This document shows positions 20,676 through 31,226 of a stretch of 64,000 bases of DNA, in pieces. Numbering within the stretch: position 1 is the first letter of the stretch; every line of letters starts with the position of its first letter. Under the pieces are notes generated by a model. The model had not been told where the DNA came from and did no database searches. It saw only the letters and a program-made list of their open reading frames with translations. The DNA lies in NCBI GenBank assembly GCA_015350385.1, contig WNKI01000004.1, positions 186,001 through 250,000 of the forward strand, given 5' to 3'. Source of the stretch: Aculops lycopersici (Eukaryota > Arthropoda > Arachnida > Trombidiformes > Eriophyidae). The position numbers and the translations under genes were made by a program.

Positions 20676-23600
20676 ATGTCATCACTGGCAGCTTCATTGG
20701 AGAAGCTGGATCCAGACAAAAACCACCTACTTCTAGTCCCAAAAGAGATAACAAGCTCAACCTTGACCACGAGACTTAATGGCGTGGCTAAAATCAATCA
20801 GCTCATAGAGTTTTGCAATGATCTATCAAGTGGCATTCATTCATTGGGAAATGAAAGTGGAAGTCAGGAACGATACCAGGAGTATATAAGGACATTTCGT
20901 GATTGGATATTAGAGAGTAATATTATTGAGCATATCTTCGGTCCCAATTGTCATGTGGAGATTATCAAACAATCTCATATTATACTGAATTTTGTTGCTC
21001 ACAAACTCAACGAAGATCATGTCAATGTTATTTGGAGTGCCTCGCTATTGAAACATTGTGGTCGACAGGTATTAGATCAGCTGACAACTCTTGTTAGGTT
21101 CATGCAAGTAGGACCTGTTTTGCATTTATATTGGCTCACAAGGAATCTTAATATTGAGGATCATTCTGAGCATACACTACTACTGGCATCGCATATACTC
21201 AGATATATCTGGTCACATTCGCCGTGTATTAATGGCCAACAGAATCCGCTAACCTTTTGTAACAACAATGGCGGTAGCACTAGCAACAATAACGCCATGC
21301 AAGCATCCACCCAAACTCATTCTAAACAAACACATTTACACTCATCACAAAACTTATCATCGCAACAACCTCATTTACTACCTCAACAATCAAATTTACC
21401 TCAACAACAACAGCAGCAGCATCTGCGACAAACTACGGTCCAAAACTCTCTAGATCCGAAGTGTTCAGAGGAAGAATGGTTAAAATATTGGCGCAGTGGC
21501 GAGTTCATAGATCATAGTAGCGATGTTAGCGCCTGCTGTTCTGACGAAAAGGACATGGCCGACTTCGACGACGACGCCCGAGAATTTGTCAGTACTGATG
21601 CCAGTGAGGACGATGCCGAACCAGACGCGGATGATACCGACGACGATGGCGGCGAGGAGAATGGTTTGAAAGATAATCTCTCTCTACAGCAACCACCGAG
21701 ACCGCCCACACCCGTGAATCCAGGTAATTTGGGTTTGCCAGACGGTTGGGATTATGACCCACAAGCGCAGAATGAGCTTAAAAACAAGATTTTTGGTTCA
21801 GGACCCATATCTGTTAATCCAGATGAAGAGCTGATGACAGATCAACCTCAACCCTCGTCGTCGAAGCAAGAACATGAGCTCCAAAGCAATGACCAATCAC
21901 TTGACGCTCAGTTAAATACATCCACTAATGATGACGATGATGAGGAAGATATTGAGGACGAACTACTTAGATATTACAGTGATCCTTTTAAGAATAGATC
22001 CCAAATGCCTCCTAGGAGTTCACCGTCGGAGTTGAATCACCATCATCCAAACCATGGGGGTATCAATCTTCATCATCATCAACAACATCATCAATTGTTA
22101 CATGCACAAAATCAAATGCAACACCTACTACCTCCAACCCCACAGCCGCAACTACAATCAGCACCACCACAGCTGCAGCCTCAAGAGTACATAAACCAAT
22201 TCAAGCAACTAAAAGAATCCTCTCGTGAGCTCAGTGCTACTCTAACTAGTGCCGAGTGGATAGGAGAAGAAGATATTACAAAGTTGTCGGAATACAATCT
22301 GAGCAATTTAAGTGAATCTGGCCGGACACTACTTTGGGATCTATTGCAAGATGGAAAGATTGAGTTTTTGCCAACTAACTTACATGGCGAAGTTGAAAAT
22401 GTTCTAGTGCAACTAGTTATGACATTTGGTGATAGATATATTAGATACAAGTTCATTGAGGCTTGTTTAGAGAATCTATCCGTCGGAACGTCTGTGATGA
22501 TATCCTTGCGACTATTACCAAAGTTAATGTCGTTTACCTCACTAACAAGAAACGTATCACTACCTGCCATCACTGAAACTCATGCCATAGCTTTATGGGC
22601 CGAAAAAGAGCATAAAATGTCGGAGAATTTCTTCAAGAATTTGGTCGATCACTATAAGCAACGGCAACAGCTTTACTCTAAGCTCGGTGACAATCAATTA
22701 AAGCAATGGGAGGAACTAGGCGACTTAAATCCGAAGAATCCGTTATTTAATCACCTAGAAAAGATCATAACGAGTATGTCGTTTCTGAGTTTCATCTACT
22801 CGAAGGCATTGTCACCAGAATCGATGAGATTAACGAAGGAACAAATGGACCAACTATGGGATTGTTTAGCTTCAGATAGTAACTTGCGGTGTTCGGATGT
22901 TTTATTCCAATGGATCTATCAACAGGCAATCAGTGATGACTTTCACGGGGTTAACGAAGAGTTACTAGACTATGTCTTGAAGATCAAGATGCCCACATTA
23001 CAACCTGAGTGTTTTAGACTAAGAGGTCTCAAGTTATTAGAACAACTTCTTTGGATTCGTCAAGAATCAGAGTGTTGTCATGACCTTGAGCACCCAGCAA
23101 CGAGGTTACTTTGGGAGATAGCTTTGAAGGCCATAGATGACGAAGTAAGCTTGGCTGCAATCAAGATATTGAACCACTTTTATATTTACACCAATCATCA
23201 GAAGCCAACTAAATGTGATAAGGGACTCAACTTTATGCGATACAGTATGGAGCACCTAGAGTCATGTTTACACAATTTGACCGACTGCGATCAAGACGAC
23301 CCGAAGAATCTCAGTCATCTACTAGACATGACACAAAAAGTTATTTTACTAATAAGAACGCATTTAGAAGTTTTCAAGGCACACAGGGGCAGTACTATTT
23401 GAGAATTTTACAACTAAACAACGAGGCTGACCTTATCAGTCACCGATTGAATGCCTACGAAATTAAGCTAACCATGACCATCCGTTTAGTTTGCCAAGCT
23501 GCATCTAGTGCCGACAAAACAACCATAGAAGTTCAAGCAAGTGACTTTGTAGGAGAGTTGCGGGCCGAGATTGTCAAGTGGTGGTATAGTCAGGTAGATA

Positions 23601-26600
23601 GATCAAAGTTCGAGCAATCAACGCTAGCCTCCGGCCATACAGCAGCGAGTGCTAGAACCGAAAAAAGTGATGAAAAAACCACCGATAATTACAGTCAATC
23701 TATAGATGGTGAGAAGAACAAGCCACAATCTGCAGCTAGAGAGGCAACAACAACCGCCATGGGCAGCGGTGACGACGTGAATAGATTAGATAGTTTTACC
23801 CAGTTCTTGTTGGCTAACCACCACTCACTAAGATTGCTATCTCACAACCAAGAGATCCCATTTGACTGGGACGAGAGACAGATAAATGAGTTGGACTTTA
23901 AGGACATGCAAGTGATCTATGTACTCAACGAAGTGACCACAACTACCACCAACAACCCGGAGCCTCACGCGGCCGAGGATAGCTCAGGTGCCGCGTCCGA
24001 TAGCAAATCGAGTTCGAACGAGCAGCAGGTTCCACAGATAGCTTATATACCAAAGACTGAAATACCATCGTTATTGTTGTTACACCATCAGTATTTTGAA
24101 TTGCTTCTGGAGGCCGATCGACTACTTGGATCATTTAAGAGTTCCAATAGCGATTTAACAACTCGAGCAAAGGCACTGTCGCGACGAGTTTGGGAAATCA
24201 TTCAAATTCTGCCAACTTGTCCCCACTATAAGGAGGATTTAAAAAGATGCGGAATGTTGGACTATGATTGTCGCTTGAAGTCAGCCAAGTATCTAAACCT
24301 TCTGAGCGCAGATAGTCCCCAGAGGTTACTCTACTCGCTACAAATCATCGATATACTCAAGTCCTCGCACGAAAATCCAACTTGGGGCACTGTTTTCATT
24401 CGCAAAGGCGGTCTTGCCGATACCTTCCACGTGTTCATGTCGGAGAAGCTACTGCCCGACACTGACGAGGATTGGAATGAATGGTTACAAGAGTGTCTGG
24501 CCTATCTATTGAAGTTGCTCTTCCAATTCGGTATCAGACCCCCATCACAACATTCAAATAATGCAGCCGACGAGAGCGGGTCTTCAGGCTCTAGTCGATT
24601 TAGTGCAGGTAGTAGCGGCAGCCAAAATCCAAGAACTTTAATGTTCAGTGGCGCAACAATGAAACGAGCACGACGAAACAGGGGCCGATTCTCTGCACCT
24701 GGCGAAGATCGAATTCCAATACCAATGTTCTCAGAGGAGTTGCTCAAGTTGTTGGCCGACACAGATCTCATATTCACCAAACTGGTCAAGATTCTCAAAT
24801 CATCTGCTCACTGCAAGAGTCAAACTGACCAATACTATTATGTTCCAATGTCGAGTCGAGCAATGATTGTGCATCATGTGATGAGTTTCCTCGCTTCGTG
24901 GTGCAAGTCAGACTCAAAATTTCCCAAATTCAAGATGACTAGCTATGAGTCCTTGCTCAAGTCGTTGATTTTAGACGATACTGATGCTTCAACTCGTCGA
25001 GAGGCTTGCAGTGGATTCTATAAGCTTCATCTTGCTTGCTTGGCTAAGACTGTGACCAATATGAGTGTGGACTCGATCAATTCAACTCTTAATAGCACCT
25101 TGGATACATCTGGCGAAGGTAACTCGATGATTGTCCAACAGCAGCAGCATCACCATCAGCAACAACCCAGCACGGCTAACGAAAACGCATGGACATTCTC
25201 ACAGGATCTACTCAAGAGTTTGATAAAATTTCTACCTATCGCCGAAGATATGAAACCAGCGAAGCCGTTGAGGAATTACACCAGCGAGAGTGAGTACATC
25301 AAGGATCTCAATCAACCAGGTTGCAAAGATTACTTCTGGCTGACAGCAAAGATGATTGAATCTTCGCATCCATCGTTTATCTCTGGAATGGGTAGCGCAA
25401 TATTAGGTTCTGGCAACAATAGAAACACTTCCGGTAGTAGCGACACAACTACTGCAAGCTCAACTAGTGGCGTCGAATCGCCGAGTACCTCAGATGGAAG
25501 CGCACAGCTCACGAACGCTGCCACTCAGAGTCTCAGTCAATCATCCTCATCGGTCTCAAGTCGAGGTTCATCCACTTTGAGTGCAATTGATTTGTTTGAC
25601 CTGTGCGAGTACCTAGTTGTTGCCATACGACGACGCCAAACTTACGAGACTAGAGATCAGTCGGTTGAGGACGATACTCTGCGAGGAATGCTGCAGATTA
25701 TGGTTGTGTCGCTGAGGAAGAATCCGAGTTTCCGTTACACGGAGAGCGCTCACGAGTTTGTTAAGGAACTATACCAGTACCTATTCGCACCGCCAACACA
25801 ATTCCAACGCTATCACCCAAAATGCAAGTCCATTGCAACCAGGTCAATGGCTTTCGATCTCATGGTTGCACTTGTTGACCGAAGTCCCAAAAACTACCTC
25901 TACCTGTTGGATCTCCTATTGACAGATCAGCACAGCCCCTCAAAAGCAAAGCACAACTACCCCACTGACTATTGGCCCATCGACGAATGCCGGAGTCGTT
26001 GCGATGTAGGCTTTGTGGGCTTGGTTAACTTGGGCGCTACCTGTTACCTGGCAACTTGCATGCAACACTTGTTCATGATTCCGAGTTTGCGCTACGCTAT
26101 CCTATCGATCGAGGACATTAAGAATATTCGCCATGGTGAGATCGTTAGGGAGTTGCAAAAGATCTTCACTTGCTTGCTGGAAAGCGAGCGCAAGGCGTTC
26201 AATCCGAGAAACTTTTGCAAGGTCTACACAATGGACAATCATCCGTTGAACATAGCGGAGCAAACCGATATGACCGAGTTTCTTACCGATTTGATAACCA
26301 AGCTTGAGGAGTCGTCGCCGGAGTTGAGACAGATTATCAAAGGATTGTTCAGTGGAACCCTCTCCAATAATGTCGTGTCATTAGACTGCCCTCATATTAG
26401 TCGAACAACAGAGGAGTTTTACACTCTAAGGGTTCAAGTGGCCGACATGAGAAGCTTGAATGATTCGCTAGATGAGCTTACTGTCAAGGACACACTGGAG
26501 GGCGACAACATGTACACCTGTAGCACCTGCGAGAAGAAGGTCAGAGCCGAGAAGCGAGCTTGTATCGTGAAGTTGCCGAGAATTTTGTGCTTTAACACAA

Positions 26601-28093
26601 TGAGGTACACATTCAATATGGCCACCATGACCAAGGAGAAGGTCAACACGCACTTCTCATTTCCGCTCCGCCTCGACATGGCTGACTACTTGGAGGCGAA
26701 TCTAATGAAGCGTCAACAGGCATCGAGTAACTCGTCGAATCGAGGAAGCAGTCGCGCCTCCTCGTCTAAGGGTTCGCCGGATTCTGCTAAGACTGACGAT
26801 GACAACATAGAAGGAGAGGCACGGACCAAGATGAACGTTGATGCTAACACCAAGACAGAATCTGGCGTTACGAGTGATCCCACAAACTCGGCTTCCGCCT
26901 CGTCGTCGCCTTCAAAGGATCATGTCATGAGCGAGATTGATGAGTCCGATTCGGTGTATGAGTTGATTGGTGTTACCGTTCACACCGGAAACGCCGACGG
27001 CGGCCACTATTACTGTTTCATACGCGATTGCGAAGACCAGTCGAGCGATGGAAAGCCGAGGTGGTATTTGTTCAACGATGCAGAGGTGAAACAATTCGAC
27101 GACTCGCACATTGGAACCGAATGCTACGGTGGCGAGCTCACAACCAAATCCTACGACGCAATCAACGATAGATTTGTGGACTTCTCGATTGAGAAGACCA
27201 ATAGCGCCTATATGCTCTTTTACAAGCGAGTTGACTACAAATACCACTCAAGATCAGTTGCCACTAGATACTTGGAGTCGGACACTCAACGCTCGACTTT
27301 CGACTACGGTCTTGGTAGCCGACTGAGGGACCTGAACGAATCCAACTCAAGTCTTGAAAATATGGACTTGGAAGGAGGCGAGGAGGCTGCGTCTTTGAAA
27401 AGTGTCACCGATAATGCTGGCGAGCTGTCTCCAACTGGTCTTAGTGCGGACGAAACTGACGGTAAATCATCTAGAATGAGCGGAAGTGACGGTGGAGATG
27501 TCAGAACAACAACGCTAACCACCGCAACAACTGCCGCTAGCGAGAGTACCAATAGGATCGAGCTAATTGACTTCAATGAGTTGAGCAAGCGAACCTACGA
27601 AGATTTTGTGTTGCCTAGGCACTTGGCAAATTGGATTTGGTCGGAGAACATGAAGTTTTCACGGGATAAGAATGTTTTCGAGCACAACTACTTCAACTTC
27701 ATGTGGCAACTATGCGCTAATTTGCCAAAAAACCTTTACCTAGCGCCTGAGGTGTCAAACTTTGATGAGCCCGAGTTCCAGTCTCATTTCGATATTGGCG
27801 ACGACCGTCTGTCGATTCGTTCAGTTCACCTGTCAATCGTCTTTGTATTGGGCGTTCTGATGAACTCACGGGATCGGCCAAATCTAAACAACTGGACAGA
27901 GCTCATTAGGAAGCAGTTCCATTGCAACAAGGTGGCCAGCGATTGGCTGTTGCAAATGATAGACGACGAAGAAACCTGGCTCAAGCAATTGCTGGCCAGG
28001 TGTCCAGTTGAGATGGTTAAGCAACTATTTACGCGACTTTGCAACGATCTGAATGGTTCGAAGCAGCACAAGAAGTTGCGCTTGATAAAATAA
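20676..28093 (+). CDS. USP34: USP34-like ubiquitin hydrolase, short form, with a -1 frame break
   Basis: A very large deubiquitinase, orthologous to vertebrate USP34 and Drosophila puffyeye. The frame from 20676 runs to a TGA at 23400-23402, while homology continues in the -1 frame to 28093. The switch fits best at CACAGGGGC (23382-23390), re-reading the G at 23387. The joined product is about 2,470 residues. The left half matches the USP34 helical-repeat region (HIFGPNCHVEIIKQ, then THLEVF). After the break come the ubiquitin-like region, SRRVWEIIQILPTCP, and the USP domain. That domain has NLGATCYLA with the catalytic Cys at about 1790, YTCSTCEKKV, NTMRYTFNM, and GGHYYCF with His at about 2111. 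Human USP34 has about 3,546 residues. Here the first few hundred are missing and the chain stops soon after the USP domain. Asp/Glu- and Gln-rich inserts are present. No intron is visible. Confidence 0.93.
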
Positions 28094-28758
28094 TCCTTGC
28101 CTTTTGATCATCTTTATTTCAATCAATAACTCCATCACCAACAAAGCGAAACACGAGAACAAGCTGAAGAGGGAGCAAACATAAGAAATTAGATAACAAG
28201 AAAGAACCAAATAACTAATCACCACTTAACAATCAAACCAAATCAGAATCAAGCTTATACAACTGAAAATGAATCACAACTCATCCCGACAAGCAAGCAA
28301 ATAAAAAATAGACAATCAAATCATGACTTAAATTAGAGATCATCATATCAAATATATTGTGTGTCTTTTTTGTTGAGTCTCCTTGTTTCCGTTCACTTAT
28401 GTGCAGGATGGATTTGCTGCTTGGTCCTGCAGATATTTTATAGCGGTCGCCGCCCTGCAGCAGTAACTGCGGGAAAGATGACGAATGAACGAGCGAAGAA
28501 ATAAACAACAACATTCCGTTGGAATCGCGAGCCAGAGGAGAATCATCGAGTTGCTTCTTGCCGCGATCATCAGTATTACCTCTTGCCCCATTTTATTATT
28601 CCCATAATAATTATATACATATATATATATATATATTTATTTACTTATAAATCTAACCCACCAAAACTCAAGAGAATGACTACCCATTTTAGGGGACTAT
28701 CCAAACGGTAAACGAAGAGTACTGTAACATATCCAAAGCAAAGGTACAAAGCAAAACC
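28094..28758. other. Spacer between USP34 and BIN3 with an AT microsatellite
   Basis: The USP34 3' end (AATAAA at 28300-28305) and the BIN3 upstream region share 665 bases. An (AT)n tract lies at about 28612-28636. There is no sign of further USP34 coding sequence here. Confidence 0.6.
28300..28305 (+). terminator. Poly(A) signal AATAAA, USP34 gene
   Basis: A canonical hexamer about 207 bases past the stop codon, in A-rich sequence. Confidence 0.5.
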
Positions 28759-29541
28759 ATGAGTTGGAATCTACTCAAGAGGGTTCCAACAATCCACCAT
28801 CGACCAGAATTCGATCCCATGACCCAGAGCGCCAATGAAACATTAGGCCGCTTAATAGTTGAATTTGATGGTGCCGAGAATATAGTTAAATCATTGAGTC
28901 AAGCTGTGAAAAAGTTACCCGATCATATCTTGTGCATGGGAAAATTTGAAACTAAATTAACCGACGAACTCACAAGTTCTAATTTATTTACCTTCGATGA
29001 CAATATGCGTAACATTTTGGAGGAATGGCACTCATTAGCTTTTACAACAAACAACATCGGTGATGAGTATGTGATTAGTGTACAAAAGACTTTAATTGAA
29101 CCATTAAAGCAAATGCGTCAAGCGTTTGCAAAACTTCGCGTTGCCATCAGATTGCACGACTCAATCCAAATGGATGTGGCCAAGTTTCAGCGCAAAGTAT
29201 CAAGCTACAATGACAAGGAGAAGACGGCGGCAAATTTGGTCAAGTTGCAAGAGGCAAAACAGGCCCTAAGTGCCTGTCAGCAGGAATACATTCGCCGGAC
29301 ACAGGAACTTATTAACGATTTGGGCAAGTTTCTGGCAGGCAGCGTCGAGATGCTCCGTCCCCTTCTCGAGGGTTTCATAGCGGCCGAGGTTGCTTGGATT
29401 AGAGCCTGCAAGTGCTCACTAGACACCAGATCTCACCTAATCAGCGAGGTGGATAGACGATCGCAATCGGACCGACTCAAAGACATGGAGGATAGCTTTA
29501 GGTCTTTGTCGGCGCTGAGCATCTGTTCCGACTCAAAGTAA
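28759..29541 (+). CDS. BIN3: BIN3-like BAR-domain protein
   Basis: An N-BAR/BAR protein that binds and curves membranes and is linked to actin organisation; the family includes vertebrate BIN3 and fission yeast Hob3. The 260 residues compare with 253 in human BIN3. The family start (MSW followed by basic residues) is present. So are the BAR core signatures VQKTLIEPLK, KFQRKVSSYNDKEKT and KLQEAKQAL, and the C-terminal end RLKDMEDSFRSLSALSI, close to the human ELRALSIV. The BAR domain covers about residues 25-235 and is nearly all helix. There is no SH3 domain, as expected for this subfamily. The coding region is intronless. An AATAAA starts only three bases after the stop codon (29544-29549), and other signals may be used. 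Confidence 0.93.
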   Translation: MSWNLLKRVPTIHHRPEFDPMTQSANETLGRLIVEFDGAENIVKSLSQAVKKLPDHILCMGKFETKLTDELTSSNLFTFDDNMRNILEEWHSLAFTTNNIGDEYVISVQKTLIEPLKQMRQAFAKLRVAIRLHDSIQMDVAKFQRKVSSYNDKEKTAANLVKLQEAKQALSACQQEYIRRTQELINDLGKFLAGSVEMLRPLLEGFIAAEVAWIRACKCSLDTRSHLISEVDRRSQSDRLKDMEDSFRSLSALSICSDSK

Positions 29542-31226
29542 TGAATAAATTTTATTAGAAACATCATCACTACTGTATTTTTATTCAAATGGCAGGTGAT
29601 ATGTTCTCCTAAATAACTCCACATGTATGAACTAATGCAAGATTTGTCTGATTTTTCTCTCTGACTATCCTGTCTTCGAGACCTGTCTTCATCCCCACGA
29701 GACTGGTGTAAATTTCATCGTCGACACCTACGCAAGAAGAAGGGCGAAAGATTGATGATTAGTGTTGGCATGGTGAACGGCCAAAGTTTTGCCTGTGTCT
29801 CGTGAAAACTTTGAATTGATAAAAGTCGTGACCAACAGATTAGTAATGCATCATAACAAAGCGCCAATAGAACGGTGACAGTTGCGTTTCAAGTGGCTTG
29901 GTCATGGTTGTATAAATAGGATACCACCAGACTTTAGCTTGCCATCTACTGCTTGACTGACTAGATAGCTGTCGATGAGGCAGCTGGTACTTGATTTGTC
30001 AATGTCAAGTTTGGACCGATCACATGTCGTCTAAATTGAACGTATCATTTGCTTGGCAGCCTTCTCGTATTCGAACGATTAAGTGAGGCGAGCAACTTGA
30101 TTAGATTCACTTGATGGTGTAATAATGCAGGTAAGTTGAGAGCTGATCAGGGAAAAGGGTGAGAGTATAGAATTTCAACTTATTTCCAGCGACTGTCATC
30201 GAAGAATTGAAGTCACTGAGACTCGCTTACTTTCAAAGCCCACAGGTGCAAGTTGTCTCTCAGTTAAGGAATCATGTATTCGATAGATATGATCGTCGTT
30301 CACTTCTTCGTCTCAGCATTTGCACCTGCCAACATGATTTCCTTTCCCCCCTCCTTACCGCTCTCGCTCACTGTACTAACTACAGCCAGATAGTATATTG
30401 AAACAGAGTATCGATATGCTCACTCTGCGCAACAAGTGGTGGTAGCTGCCGATTGTTTTTCCCTCTCATTAGGACGCGCCCAAGACGTCTGCCAGCGATG
30501 GCTAAATCTAACGCCACAAGACCTATTGTTGTAACTACTGTTGTCGTTGTTGTCAGATACTTGTGCAGCCTGTATGACTGATAGGCCTCTAGTATCGAAT
30601 CCATCTAGTGAATCGGTTGCTGTGGCGCCAGATGAGAATTTGCGCACTGTAAATAGAATTTGATTTTCAGAAAAGCAACCACTAAAGTCGTGCAAAAGCT
30701 AGTGCCATGCGCGCACTTGACACCAGTTCGATGAATCGCTTGCCATAGCGTGAGCATAGTTATAGCAGCAATAAGAGCAGCAGCAGCCGCCGGTGGTTGA
30801 TAGTATTGACTACTGCTGATAAATTTGGGCAAAGGTTTTAGCGTGTAATATTTGTTAACTACAAGGGAGTACACAATCGAAGCGGCGAAACGTATTGTGC
30901 TATCCCAATATCTATACCTGTTGACTCTAACTTCGACTCTGAATCCAAAAACTATGAGTCAGGTGAGAGCAATGCGAAGCAAACGAGAGTTTTGACTCGC
31001 TATTTCCGTATGAGCAATCGATAGGATTCGAGTCGTTAGTTAGTTTTTGTCTCCCCATTCGTTACGCTGCTGTCGGGTAACAGAGTGAAAATAGAGGCGA
31101 AGAGAGTAACAATAACAACAAGCAGACGTAGTAAGCTGAGTTACCACAATAGCAACAGCGTTCTCGAATCGACAGGTGAACTGAGCAGCAATAGTACTAG
31201 TGGCAACAACAAGACAACGACAACAA
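29542..31226. other. Upstream region of the WDR47 gene, with a possible 5' UTR intron
   Basis: No coding sequence is recognised in 1.7 kb. A canonical-looking small intron lies at 30131-30189, and a copy of CAACAAGTGG at 30430. I looked for exons encoding the N-terminal LisH and CTLH motifs of WDR47 and saw none. Confidence 0.5.
30131..30189 (+). other. Candidate 59-base intron in the WDR47 5' region
   Basis: The sequence reads CAG/GTAAGTTG at the left and TTATTTCCAG/CG at the right. It has the full donor consensus and a pyrimidine-rich acceptor 59 bases apart. An ATG two codons before the donor would open only an eight-codon frame once spliced, so this looks like 5' UTR. Confidence 0.4.

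Noticed and set aside
23264..23402. An intron explaining the USP34 frame switch
   Set aside because: Homologous residues run right up to both sides of the switch, no usable donor lies close by, and the nearest GT-AG pair would be under ten bases.
26380..26420. Degenerate zinc-finger cysteines in the USP34 catalytic domain
   Set aside because: The same SLDC pattern is typical of USP34 itself, so it is not an anomaly of this gene.
20676..28093. First read as USP9X/fat facets because of the size and the USP fold
   Set aside because: The segments HIFGPN, NVVSLDC, NTMRYTFNM and EKVNTHFSFPLRLDM are those of USP34, not USP9X, so USP34/puffyeye is the better call.
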